64,000 bases of DNA from Lachnospiraceae bacterium Phil5 (lineage in GTDB: Bacteria > Bacillota > Clostridia > TANB77 > CAG-508): the NCBI GenBank assembly GCA_002633185.1, contig NWBM01000002.1, positions 626,832 through 690,831 on the forward strand, read 5' to 3'. Below, piece by piece: positions 39,810-48,580 of the stretch. Numbering within the stretch: the stretch's first letter is position 1; each line of letters starts with the position of its first letter. The notes under the pieces were generated by a model. The model worked only from the letters and a program-made list of their open reading frames with translations. It did no database searches and was not told where the DNA came from. Position numbers and translations under genes: made by a program.

Positions 39810-40163
39810 GTTTTTTATAGTTAATTCAAAACTAATATCAATTAATTCACAAATTTCCTTCTCTTCAACCGTTCCATCTAACAAAACCGAAATCCAATGT
39901 TCCTTATTCATGTGATACGCTGGCAATATTCCCTTTCTTTTTCTCAAACCGCCTATTAGTTCCGGAATATTTTTTAAATTTATTACATCAACTGTTCCCT
40001 CTTTTTCAACACTAAGTTTCTCATAAGGAACATCCATTATAAGAGCAAACCATTTTTTATTATCTGGATGCTTAAAAGTTGTATGATTTGGAGTATCCAT
40101 CCATGGATGCTCTTGCAAAGGCTTGTACGTTTTATTAATATATTTTTCTATTTTTGCCCTCAT
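39798..40163 (-). CDS. MmcQ/YjbR family DNA-binding-like protein
   Basis: 'MRAKIEKYINKTYKPLQEHPWMDTPNHTTFKHPDNKKWFALIMDVPYEKL'. Confidence 0.8.
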   Translation of the reverse strand: MRAKIEKYINKTYKPLQEHPWMDTPNHTTFKHPDNKKWFALIMDVPYEKLSVEKEGTVDVINLKNIPELIGGLRKRKGILPAYHMNKEHWISVLLDGTVEEKEICELIDISFELTIKNKKA

Positions 40164-40191
40164 ACAAACCACTCCTATTTTCTAATTTATT

Positions 40192-40584
40192 TTAAAACTC
40201 TACAACTCTTGGAGGCTCTGTAAATGAACAAAATATAGCTTTCGCATTTTTCAAATATAAAACCTCTGTATTATCATCATCTGCTGAATACATCATTTTT
40301 AATTCAGGATGATTTTCTAGCATGCTTACTTTTGCATCTCTTCTACTATCTTCAACTACCTCCGCTTGTAGTCTTATCCATTTTCCATCTATTGCAGCTG
40401 AAATTTCAACCTTTGGATTAATATGCATTTGTTTTGATACATTTTTTACCTTTCCTGTTTGAATATATAATTTTCCATCAAAAATATTTACTGCCCCAAA
40501 AGGCCTTACTCTTGGCTGATTTTCTTCCTCTGTTGCAATAAAAAATACTCCACATTTTCTTAAAAATTCATATACCTCTTCCAT
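40192..40584 (-). CDS. Pyridoxamine 5'-phosphate oxidase family protein
   Basis: 'FLRKCGVFFIATEEENQPRVRPFGAVNIFDGKLYIQTGKVKNVSKQM'. Confidence 0.85.
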   Translation of the reverse strand: MEEVYEFLRKCGVFFIATEEENQPRVRPFGAVNIFDGKLYIQTGKVKNVSKQMHINPKVEISAAIDGKWIRLQAEVVEDSRRDAKVSMLENHPELKMMYSADDDNTEVLYLKNAKAIFCSFTEPPRVVEF

Positions 40585-40721
40585 AATTCATTCTCCTTTT
40601 TTTATTTGTATTATATCACACATTAATCAATATACAATTAAATTTAAAAATTGTATTTCATTAATTAAATTATTTTGCTATAATCTATTTAATGATATAT
40701 CTATATAAAGGAGTATTAAAT

Positions 40722-41216
40722 ATGAAAAAAGTAATTATTATTGGAAGCCCTGGAGCAGGGAAAAGTGTATTTGCTAGAAAGCTACATGAAATTACAAACT
40801 TACCACTATACCATATAGATATGCTTTTCCATAATACTGACGGCACACACATTACAACAGAAGAATTGATTGAAAAGTTTGAAGAAATTTTTAAAACCGA
40901 TGCATGGATCATGGATGGTAATTATCAAAGAACTTTAGAAATGCGTATTAAAGAATGCGACACCATATTTCTTTTAGATTATCCTGTTGAAGTATGTTTG
41001 GCCGGAGCTGAAGCACGTGTAGGTACCAAAAGAGATGATTTACCTTGGGTCGAAGATAAATTAGACGAAGAATTTAAGAAAGTTATTCTTAATTTTTCTA
41101 CGGAAAAACTTCCTAAAATATATGAGCTATTAGACATGTATAAAAATGAAAAAGCGATTATCATTTTTAAGAATAGATTAGAAGCTGAAGAATATATTGA
41201 AAATTTTCGTAACTAA
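40722..41216 (+). CDS. P-loop nucleoside kinase / topology-modulation-like protein
   Basis: 'KKVIIIGSPGAGKSVFARKLHEITNLPLYHIDMLFH'; ATG at 40722 after AAAGGAG. Confidence 0.8.
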   Translation: MKKVIIIGSPGAGKSVFARKLHEITNLPLYHIDMLFHNTDGTHITTEELIEKFEEIFKTDAWIMDGNYQRTLEMRIKECDTIFLLDYPVEVCLAGAEARVGTKRDDLPWVEDKLDEEFKKVILNFSTEKLPKIYELLDMYKNEKAIIIFKNRLEAEEYIENFRN

Positions 41217-41228
41217 GAGGTGATTAAA

Positions 41229-41735
41229 ATGTCAAAATTATATATTATAACAGGACCTGCAGGTGTTGGAAAAAGTACAATTTCAAAGAAACTTGCAGAA
41301 TGTAGTAGCAAGTCTGCCCTTATTGAAGGAGATGAAATATATCATCAAGTTGTTGGAGGATATTCCCCAGCATGGAAGGACGGAAATCATTTAAATGTGT
41401 TTTGGAAAATATGTATTGATACAATAAAAACATATTTGAAAGCTGGTTATGATGTTGTTTTTAATTATATTGTTAATCCGGATAAACTAAGTTTTCTTAA
41501 GCAAAGCCTTGGAGATTTCGAAATAAAATTTGTTGTTTTAATGGTTGATGAAGAAACTCTTCTTCTACGAGACAGCCAAAGACCTGAGGACTGCCAGATG
41601 AAAGAACGTTGTATTACTTTGTTGAATAGTTTTAGGAATAAAGGTTTTGATGATAATAATGTTTTAGATACTAGTAAATTGTCTGTTGAAGAAACCATTG
41701 AAATTATCTGCAATAATAACAAATTTAATATTTAA
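41229..41735 (+). CDS. P-loop kinase (AAA_33/zeta-like fold)
   Basis: 'LYIITGPAGVGKSTISKKLAECSSKSALIEGDEIYHQV'. Confidence 0.78.
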   Translation: MSKLYIITGPAGVGKSTISKKLAECSSKSALIEGDEIYHQVVGGYSPAWKDGNHLNVFWKICIDTIKTYLKAGYDVVFNYIVNPDKLSFLKQSLGDFEIKFVVLMVDEETLLLRDSQRPEDCQMKERCITLLNSFRNKGFDDNNVLDTSKLSVEETIEIICNNNKFNI

Positions 41736-41754
41736 TTATACTTTCCCAAAATAT

Positions 41755-41788
41755 AAAAAAGCAGTATTAAGATAACTACTGCTTTTTT
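41755..41788. terminator. Bidirectional intrinsic terminator
   Basis: AAAAAAGCAGTA-TTAAGATAAC-TACTGCTTTTTT. Confidence 0.8.
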
Positions 41789-41797
41789 TCTTGTATT

Positions 41798-43201
41798 TTA
41801 TCTTTCTATTTTAGCCTCATCCTTGTCTGCAAAAACCGCTTTACACTCCCTACTCTCAGCCGCTCTTCTATCCACATCAGCTTTAACTGCATCAACCAAA
41901 GAATCAATTGCCTCGCTATCAATAACAAATCTTCCCCACTTTATAAATGGAGCTCCAATCTCACCAAGCAATTTCATTTGCTTTTCTTCATCACTATATG
42001 AACACACATATGCTTCAGCACACTTATCTAGCACATCTTTGGAATTTAATTCCCCGCTTAAAGTTCTTTCATGCAAATATGTTGCATATGCATACCCCAT
42101 CACATGGGCAAGCCTAGCAAGCAACTGTGATGTATACATTTCCGGCAATTTAGTATTCTCCTGCCATTCTCTTGTTACAGTAATAAAATCCAACAACTGC
42201 CCCATTTCTTCGTCTGTAATCGTACCATTTTCTGTATACAATTTCGATATTTTAAGCCATCTATCCAAATCGTCAATATAGTCATCTGGAATTTCATTTT
42301 TTGAAAATTTATCAAAAAACTTCCATCTAAAATCTGCAAAAAATTGCAAAGTATCTGCATCTTGATAATGCTCTTTTAAATAATCCGCAAATAACTGCTC
42401 TGAATAAATTGAGCAAGTTTCCTTTAATATCAATTCATTCAAGAAATCTGGAGTTTTCTCGCTATTTTTATAACTGTCAAGCTCCTGTATCTGCTCAGGC
42501 TTTAAAATGCTTGTATCTACATTAATTGTAAGAAATCTGTGCATCAATTCATGTGCCATAGTCATTGCCGTGCAATAACTTCCAGCAATTGGAATATTCA
42601 TACTATGTGCTTCATTTAGCGTAAACTCTGGAATCATTATTCCTTGTTTAACTACATTGAACACATAATCCTCATCATTATACCATTCCATTGGAATTGT
42701 AAGTTTCGCATTTCGTAGCTCATTGTGAGCCATTTCACCATACATTGGACTTATGGTTGAATAGAAATCTTCAATTATTTCTGTAATTTTTTCTATAGGA
42801 ATCTCTCTTTCCAAACGTTTTCTGTTATGATCTATTGAAGTCCAGCCACGATGCCACATGAATTTTTTATCTGCACTTTTTTCATTCACCCCATATGGCA
42901 TATATTTGCTATTTGGTGCTAATTCTGCCGACATTAAATTCTCTTTCCATGGTGAGTTTGTTACCGGTTTTTGTTTAACTTTTTCCGCAGAAACCTGGGC
43001 TAAGCGCCAATAGTTGATTGATTCTTTTTCTGATTGTTGATTGTTATTAGTATAATAACCTTTTTCCGTTAGATATCTACCAATTTGAACTGTTAATATT
43101 TGAACGCCTTTGAAGAAGGATTTATCAACCTTTTCAAAAGTTTTTGATGAATATTCTAGCATTTTCAAGGTAATTTCTTCTTCTAATTCTCTCTCATCCA
43201 T
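41798..43201 (-). CDS. Hypothetical protein with HExxH motif (putative metallopeptidase)
   Basis: 'SYCTAMTMAHELMHRFLTINVD' and downstream 'KETCSIYSEQLFADYL'. Confidence 0.6.
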   Translation of the reverse strand: MDERELEEEITLKMLEYSSKTFEKVDKSFFKGVQILTVQIGRYLTEKGYYTNNNQQSEKESINYWRLAQVSAEKVKQKPVTNSPWKENLMSAELAPNSKYMPYGVNEKSADKKFMWHRGWTSIDHNRKRLEREIPIEKITEIIEDFYSTISPMYGEMAHNELRNAKLTIPMEWYNDEDYVFNVVKQGIMIPEFTLNEAHSMNIPIAGSYCTAMTMAHELMHRFLTINVDTSILKPEQIQELDSYKNSEKTPDFLNELILKETCSIYSEQLFADYLKEHYQDADTLQFFADFRWKFFDKFSKNEIPDDYIDDLDRWLKISKLYTENGTITDEEMGQLLDFITVTREWQENTKLPEMYTSQLLARLAHVMGYAYATYLHERTLSGELNSKDVLDKCAEAYVCSYSDEEKQMKLLGEIGAPFIKWGRFVIDSEAIDSLVDAVKADVDRRAAESRECKAVFADKDEAKIER

Positions 43202-43278
43202 TGGTGCGAAAACTCCTTTCTGTTTAATGTCAATTTTTCAGCTATTATATCATACAATTACTGATATTAAAAGCATTT

Positions 43279-43307
43279 TTGACATTTTACCATTTTAACA
43301 GTATAAT
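43279..43307 (+). promoter_or_regulatory. Sigma70 promoter
   Basis: TTGACA-17 nt-TATAAT upstream of ATG at 43328. Confidence 0.75.
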
Positions 43308-43327
43308 AATTCAAACAAGGAGGAACT

Positions 43328-44401
43328 ATGAAAAAAATATTTTTAATGGCATATGTACGAAAAAATTTAGGAGACGATTTATTCATAAAAATGCTAACTC
43401 ATAAATATCCAGACTGCACATTTTTTATGAATGTCGACACCGACACATATATTGATTATTTGCAAGCAATTCCAAATTTAAAAATTTCTGTAGTAAATAA
43501 TCTTAAAGAAGAACTCTATAACTCAGATGTATCAGCCTATGACGCTTATATTTATATTGGTGGTTCAATTTTTATAGAGCCTAAAAATAAAACTTTATAT
43601 TATAATAATTTCAATGATTTTATAGATAAATGCAAAGCACATGGCAAGCCTTTTTACTATATAAGCTGCAACTTTGGGCCATATAGCACTCAAAACTATT
43701 TTGATTATTCAAGAAAAATATTCGAAAGTTGCACAGATATTTGTTTTAGAGATAAATATTCATATAATCTTTTCAAAAGTATTAGCACAGTGCGCTATGC
43801 ACCTGATTTTATATTTAACTATAAAAAGCCACATGACAAAATTATTAGCAATAGCGTTGGAATTTCTGTAATAGATTTATCAATTAGACAAAATTTAAAT
43901 ATTTCAACTGAAGATTATTTAGATTTTTTAACTACTAATATATCAAATTATTTAAAAGAAAATAAGCAAGTTTATTTATTTTCATTTTGCAAATATGAAG
44001 GTGATGAAACCACAATTAATTCACTTATTGAGAGATTCCCAAATGAAAAAAATATTCACGCTATAAAATATAATGGAAATTTAGATTCATTTTTAGATTT
44101 ATACAGTCAAATGGAATATGCAATTTGCACTAGATTTCATTCATTTGTATTGTCTAGCTTATTTAGAAATAAGGTTTATGTGTTATCATATAGTTCTAAA
44201 ATTGATAACGTGCTTGATGATTTAAATTTAGATTTGCCTTCTGTTCATTTAAGTAGTATTAATAAAAATTTGGAGTTGAATCTTGATAATTTTAAGGCAG
44301 CTAATAGTGAAAATCTTAATAATGCAATAGAATTAGCACAGGAACAATTGGATGGGGTTAATAGATTTTTTGGGACACCTCCAAAAAACATCTTGGATTG
44401 A
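43328..44401 (+). CDS. Polysaccharide pyruvyl transferase family protein
   Basis: 'GDDLFIKMLTHKYPDCTFFMNVD', 'YIYIGGSIFIE', 'YAICTRFHSFVLSSLFRNKVYVLSYSSK'. C-terminus FFGTPPKNILD is repeat-derived. Confidence 0.82.
   Translation: MKKIFLMAYVRKNLGDDLFIKMLTHKYPDCTFFMNVDTDTYIDYLQAIPNLKISVVNNLKEELYNSDVSAYDAYIYIGGSIFIEPKNKTLYYNNFNDFIDKCKAHGKPFYYISCNFGPYSTQNYFDYSRKIFESCTDICFRDKYSYNLFKSISTVRYAPDFIFNYKKPHDKIISNSVGISVIDLSIRQNLNISTEDYLDFLTTNISNYLKENKQVYLFSFCKYEGDETTINSLIERFPNEKNIHAIKYNGNLDSFLDLYSQMEYAICTRFHSFVLSSLFRNKVYVLSYSSKIDNVLDDLNLDLPSVHLSSINKNLELNLDNFKAANSENLNNAIELAQEQLDGVNRFFGTPPKNILD
44363..44392 (-). repeat. Family A element, copy A8 (overlaps pyruvyl transferase 3' end)
   Basis: AGATTTTTTGGGACACCTCCAAAAAACATC exact reverse-complement consensus. 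Confidence 0.9.
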
Positions 44402-44443
44402 AAAAAGTCGGAAAAAGAAATTAATTTCTTTTCCGACTTTTTT
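44401..44443. terminator. Bidirectional intrinsic terminator between convergent genes
   Basis: AAAAAAGTCGGAAAAAGAAATTAATTTCTTTTCCGACTTTTTT. Confidence 0.85.
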
Positions 44444-44461
44444 CGATTTTTTTCGCTTGAA

Positions 44462-44491
44462 GATGTTTTTTGGAGGTGTCCCAAAAAATCT
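44462..44491 (+). repeat. Family A element, copy A9
   Basis: GATGTTTTTTGGAGGTGTCCCAAAAAATCT exact consensus, 3' of the GT2 gene. Confidence 0.9.
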
Positions 44492-44503
44492 CCCAAACCT
44501 CTA

Positions 44504-45295
44504 TTAAAAATATTTTCTAAAATTATTCTCCCCACTTTCAATTAATTCATTAAGAATTTCTAATCTAAGTGGTAATTTATCATTTTTAATTCTATTTAAA
44601 ATACTTTGTTTATATTGTGGATATTTAAAACATAAGTAATACATTTTTGAAATTTCTGTAATTAAATCCACCATAATTACACCAGATACTTCTTGTGTTG
44701 TATTGCTGTTTTCTACTTTTCTATATGTAAAAAATGATTCTTTAAAATAGTCATAAACTTTGCATTTGCATAGGCATTCTATTGTAAAAAATACATCTTC
44801 ATATTTGGCATTTTCAGTAAATCTTGTATCCCCTATTATCTCTTTTTTGAAGCATTTTACTGGACATCCTAATAATCTTGTTTTTTCAATTTTCTCTTCT
44901 ATTGAATCTTCATTTTCTACTAATAAAGTTTTCTCTCCAAAATTATCTTTTGTAAATGATAGTGAAATAATATCTTGATTTATGACCATGCTATCTAGTT
45001 TTGATAACACTTCGTTGTTTGTGTAATAATCATCACTATCTAAAAATAAAATATATTCACCAGTTGCTTTTTCAATTCCTAAATTTCTTGCTCCTCCAGC
45101 ACCTTTTCTTTCGGTATGAAATAATTTTACTGGATATTTTTTTATAATATCTAAACTGTTATCTGTGCTTCCGTCATCAATTACAAGCACTTCATATTTT
45201 GATTTATCTAGAGTCTGATTTGTAATGCTTTGTAGACATTCTTCAATATATTTTTCTTTATTATAATTAGGTATAATTATTGAAAATTTACACAT
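44504..45295 (-). CDS. Glycosyltransferase family 2
   Basis: 'FSIIIPNYNKEKYIEECLQSITNQTLDKSKYEVLVIDDGSTDNSLDII', 'GAGGARNLGIEKATGEYILFLDSDDYY'. Confidence 0.92.
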   Translation of the reverse strand: MCKFSIIIPNYNKEKYIEECLQSITNQTLDKSKYEVLVIDDGSTDNSLDIIKKYPVKLFHTERKGAGGARNLGIEKATGEYILFLDSDDYYTNNEVLSKLDSMVINQDIISLSFTKDNFGEKTLLVENEDSIEEKIEKTRLLGCPVKCFKKEIIGDTRFTENAKYEDVFFTIECLCKCKVYDYFKESFFTYRKVENSNTTQEVSGVIMVDLITEISKMYYLCFKYPQYKQSILNRIKNDKLPLRLEILNELIESGENNFRKYF

Positions 45296-45310
45296 TTTTT
45301 TCTCCCTTAA

Positions 45311-46333
45311 TTAAATAATATTTTCCCATTTTTCAATTAGTTCTTCATTGTTCCACTTGAAATCTTTAAGTTTTTCTTTGTAGATTTTTTTATTTTTAAT
45401 TATTGTATCAATTTTATCTTCGTATGAATCTATATTTTGTCTGCTTAAAATAACGCCTGTTTCGTTATCTAGTATTTGCTCATATGCAACTTCAAAATCT
45501 GTTACAATACATGGTACTCCTAAGATTTTGGCTTCTGTTATTACTAACCCCCATGTTTCATTTTCGCTTAGAAGCACTAAGTAATCGCAATGTTTTATTA
45601 TATTAAATGGATTATCTAAAAATCCTAAAAATTCGAAATTTTCTTTTAGCTCGCTGTACTTTTTCCTTATTTCTGTTTCAATGTCTTTATAATAATTTCC
45701 ACCTATAATGTACCATTTGAAATCTATGTTATGTTTTTCTAAAAATTTTGCAAGACTAAATTGTCTGTCAAATCCTTTTTCGTAGCATACTCTACTAACT
45801 GAAACTAAGGTTAGTTGATGATTTGTATCTATATCTATTTCACATTCTCTTTCAGATTTTTCTATAATTTTTTCAACGTCGATGATATTATAAATTACAT
45901 TTATTTCAATGTTATGCTCTTTAAATTTACTTGCATAGTCTTGCTCTAACATTACTTTTTTGCATGTTTCGCTAACTGTTACAACTTCGTCAACAATATT
46001 GTAAAAAGAATCTTCGTAGAAAACTGATGCATCTCTGTTTCCGAAATGATGGAACCATAAAATTGTTTTATCTCTTTTAATTTTATTATCTATTTCTAAT
46101 ACAGATTTATATGGAGAACATAAAATTATGGTATCCATTTTTTCATTGAAATTGTCATCAATTTTAACAACTTCAGCGTATCTGCTATATCTTTTTAGAA
46201 GATTCTCGTCTGATGTATCATCTGTATAGCCTACATAAAATTCATAACCCTTCATTTTTCTAAGCAAACTTAGAATAGCCATTTCTGTTCCACCCATATA
46301 GTACATTGGTCTAAAAAACATAACTTTTTTCAT
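45311..46333 (-). CDS. Glycosyltransferase family 4-like
   Basis: 'MYYMGGTEMAILSLLRKMKG', 'LVSVSRVCYEKGFDRQFSLAKFLEKH', 'LLSENETWGLVITEAKILGVPCIVTDFE'. Confidence 0.88.
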   Translation of the reverse strand: MKKVMFFRPMYYMGGTEMAILSLLRKMKGYEFYVGYTDDTSDENLLKRYSRYAEVVKIDDNFNEKMDTIILCSPYKSVLEIDNKIKRDKTILWFHHFGNRDASVFYEDSFYNIVDEVVTVSETCKKVMLEQDYASKFKEHNIEINVIYNIIDVEKIIEKSERECEIDIDTNHQLTLVSVSRVCYEKGFDRQFSLAKFLEKHNIDFKWYIIGGNYYKDIETEIRKKYSELKENFEFLGFLDNPFNIIKHCDYLVLLSENETWGLVITEAKILGVPCIVTDFEVAYEQILDNETGVILSRQNIDSYEDKIDTIIKNKKIYKEKLKDFKWNNEELIEKWENII

Positions 46334-46479
46334 CTTTCAATCTCCTTAGGTTTTAGAATATTTTAACATGAATTGTGATTTTTTTCAATATGTTTTTGAC
46401 TTTTAGTATAGTTTTTATGTGAATTGAGATTACGTGAATTTTGTGTTTGAATTTTTCTGTTTGCAATGCAAAAAGAAAA

Positions 46480-46511
46480 AGACGTCCTTTGAATTTCAAA
46501 GAACGTCTTTC
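46480..46511. terminator. Hairpin, possible terminator
   Basis: AAAGACGTCCTTTGAATTTCAAAGAACGTCTTT. Confidence 0.6.
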
Positions 46512-46543
46512 ACACGGTTTTCATTCGACAAATTTCGATGCAT

Positions 46544-46573
46544 GATGTTTTTTGGAGGTGTCCCAAAAGCTCT
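46544..46573 (+). repeat. Family A element, copy A10 (divergent end)
   Basis: GATGTTTTTTGGAGGTGTCCCAAAAGCTCT 3' of the 46572-46997 gene. Confidence 0.8.
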
Positions 46574-46997
46574 ACTCACCTTTTTTCAGAGCTTCAAGTG
46601 CAGCAAATGCTTCGTCTTTATCAGTGAAAAATTTTTTTCCAATTTCATAAATGTATTCGCTTTCTGCATATTTGAAGTAAATCTTGGGGATATCGTAATA
46701 ATCTACAGTTGTTTTCCTCACTCTAAGCCAGTTTTCTTCAATTACATAAACCTTTTGTCCCATGATTGGAAGTTTGTCTATTAATGCTTGCGCTTCTTCC
46801 TCTGTTGTAAAGACAGTTAAATAAAAGTCTCTTATTCTGAATCTTCGGAAGTCACTTTGCGAGACTTGAACAATAAATTCGGCGCGTTTTTCACCAACAT
46901 CGTATATTGTGCCAGATACCACAAAAGGCTTTGGCGTCATTATGCGACTATCAATGAAATACACGTTTTTCTGGTCCCGGTTTCTTTCGTTCGACAT
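46572..46997 (-). CDS. Hypothetical protein
   Basis: 141-aa ORF; AAGGAGGAATATTTTC RBS before ATG. Confidence 0.65.
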   Translation of the reverse strand: MSNERNRDQKNVYFIDSRIMTPKPFVVSGTIYDVGEKRAEFIVQVSQSDFRRFRIRDFYLTVFTTEEEAQALIDKLPIMGQKVYVIEENWLRVRKTTVDYYDIPKIYFKYAESEYIYEIGKKFFTDKDEAFAALEALKKGE

Positions 46998-47122
46998 GAA
47001 AATATTCCTCCTTGTGTAATAAATGAATTACTGTCGTTTCTTCTGCACACGCTCTTGGCGTTTGTGTGATGTTATAATATCACATAATTATAGATTTTTC
47101 AATGGTTTCGTTTCACTTTAGT

Positions 47123-47151
47123 TTGTAAATTTACATAAAATATGGTATAAT
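47123..47151 (+). promoter_or_regulatory. Sigma70 promoter
   Basis: TTGTAA-17 nt-TATAAT upstream of ATG at 47204. Confidence 0.65.
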
Positions 47152-47203
47152 ATTACTAGAATGATTTATTCATTCTATATTAATTTACACGGAGGGTAAG
47201 AAG

Positions 47204-47665
47204 ATGAACATTAAGCGGACACTGAAACTGCACCACTCATACTATTGTATGCAAAGAAGTTACCTGTTAGATTCCATTGTTGCATTTATATGCTGCGAAT
47301 ATCGTAGACCTAGAGCAGCACTGGAAAAGGCCAATTACTATATCAGCGGATGCTGTGACAGAAATACAAGACTCAGTTTTCTAAAAATTACGCAAATACA
47401 CATCATTGCTAGACACTTTCTTATTCTGGCAACCATTCTTGGTTGGTTTTCTATGTTTGCATTCGGACTGTACTGGAATGTATTAGAAGAATGTATGGAA
47501 AACGTAATTTTAGCATCTTGTATTCTGCTCGGAATTTCTCTTACATTAATTCCGTGGGGCAAGGAGTTTCGCAAGCTGATTAATGATTATAAAACTATTG
47601 ACAGTAAATATTCAGTTTGTATTTTCGACACAGACCTTCGCCCTAAAACAGAAGAACTCTCATAA
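47204..47665 (+). CDS. Hypothetical membrane protein
   Basis: 153-aa ORF, two TM segments; GGAGGGTAAGAAG RBS; terminator immediately 3'. Confidence 0.65.
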   Translation: MNIKRTLKLHHSYYCMQRSYLLDSIVAFICCEYRRPRAALEKANYYISGCCDRNTRLSFLKITQIHIIARHFLILATILGWFSMFAFGLYWNVLEECMENVILASCILLGISLTLIPWGKEFRKLINDYKTIDSKYSVCIFDTDLRPKTEELS

Positions 47666-47679
47666 GTTTGAGAGTTCTT
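47653..47679 (+). terminator. Intrinsic terminator
   Basis: AGAACTCTCA-TAAGTT-TGAGAGTTCTTTT. Confidence 0.75.
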
Positions 47680-47699
47680 TTGTTGTTTTATATTTAGAG

Positions 47700-47746
47700 T
47701 AAAATGTCCCACTTTTTGCCACGTCCCCAAAATGGGGCATTTTTTA
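47700..47746. repeat. G-rich hairpin, family B copy 6 (partial)
   Basis: AAAATGTCCCACTTTTTGCCACGTCCCCAAAATGGGGCATTTT just 3' of the HD-domain gene. Confidence 0.6.
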
Positions 47747-47748
47747 TT

Positions 47749-48423
47749 TTATAGCACCCAAGGCTTACCATCTAAAAGAATAATATATTTCAATTCTAAT
47801 TTGTTTGAAAATGCTTCAATAGCCTTAAACACTTTAGCTGTAAAATAATATTCGTTTGCTTCCTGTATATCCATGTTACCATCTGTTATAAAATTTATTG
47901 TTAATGTTTGGCTTTGAATACTTATATCAATATCTTCAATATGCCCATATTGGCGATTTCCAACTACCTTCTTACCTTCTTCAGAAATTCTTGTTTTCTT
48001 GACGTCTAGTTTGTCAGCCAGAATTATTGATAGTGTTATTATATTATTGCTGTTAAAACCGGCACTGTGGTTTTTAATTGCATCTAGAACATCTTCGTAG
48101 CCTTCGAATATCCAATTATTGTTTTGAAAAAGCTGTTTTGCGTATTCGTAGCTTCTTTCGGCATGGCCTTCTTTTCCTTCTACTGCACCAACATCGTGTA
48201 GTAGGCATGCTATTTTGCATTTGTATATGGTTTCTTCATCGAAGTTCATGTCCATTAGAATTTTTTCGGCTATGTTTGATACGTTTTTTACGTGTTCGTA
48301 GTTGTGAAAGGCCCAGCCTCCGCCGTTTGTTTCTCTTTGTTCTATTTGGTTGTAGATGGATAGGATGGTTGGGTTTTGTTTTAGCTTGCTATATACTTGT
48401 TGTGGGGTTGTTGTTGGTTGCAT
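47749..48423 (-). CDS. HD domain phosphohydrolase
   Basis: 'WAFHNYEHVKNVSNIAEKIL', 'CKIACLLHDVGAVEGKEGHAERS' HD motif. Confidence 0.88.
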   Translation of the reverse strand: MQPTTTPQQVYSKLKQNPTILSIYNQIEQRETNGGGWAFHNYEHVKNVSNIAEKILMDMNFDEETIYKCKIACLLHDVGAVEGKEGHAERSYEYAKQLFQNNNWIFEGYEDVLDAIKNHSAGFNSNNIITLSIILADKLDVKKTRISEEGKKVVGNRQYGHIEDIDISIQSQTLTINFITDGNMDIQEANEYYFTAKVFKAIEAFSNKLELKYIILLDGKPWVL

Positions 48424-48580
48424 TTAAAATACCTCCTATTTTATTTGGTTAATATTTTATCATATTGTTTCCCAAAATGAAAGTAGCTATTTACGAATTT
48501 TAAAACATAATAAATCAATGAAATTTATATACTTTTATTGTTGTTATATGTTATAATTCAAGCAATAGGAGGATTTTGAG

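Noticed and set aside
44245-44541. 98-aa minus ORF containing DFLGHLQKTSSSEKNRKKS...FFGGVPKN
   Set aside because: Composed of two repeats, a terminator and antisense DNA; not a gene, though it illustrates repeat coding potential.
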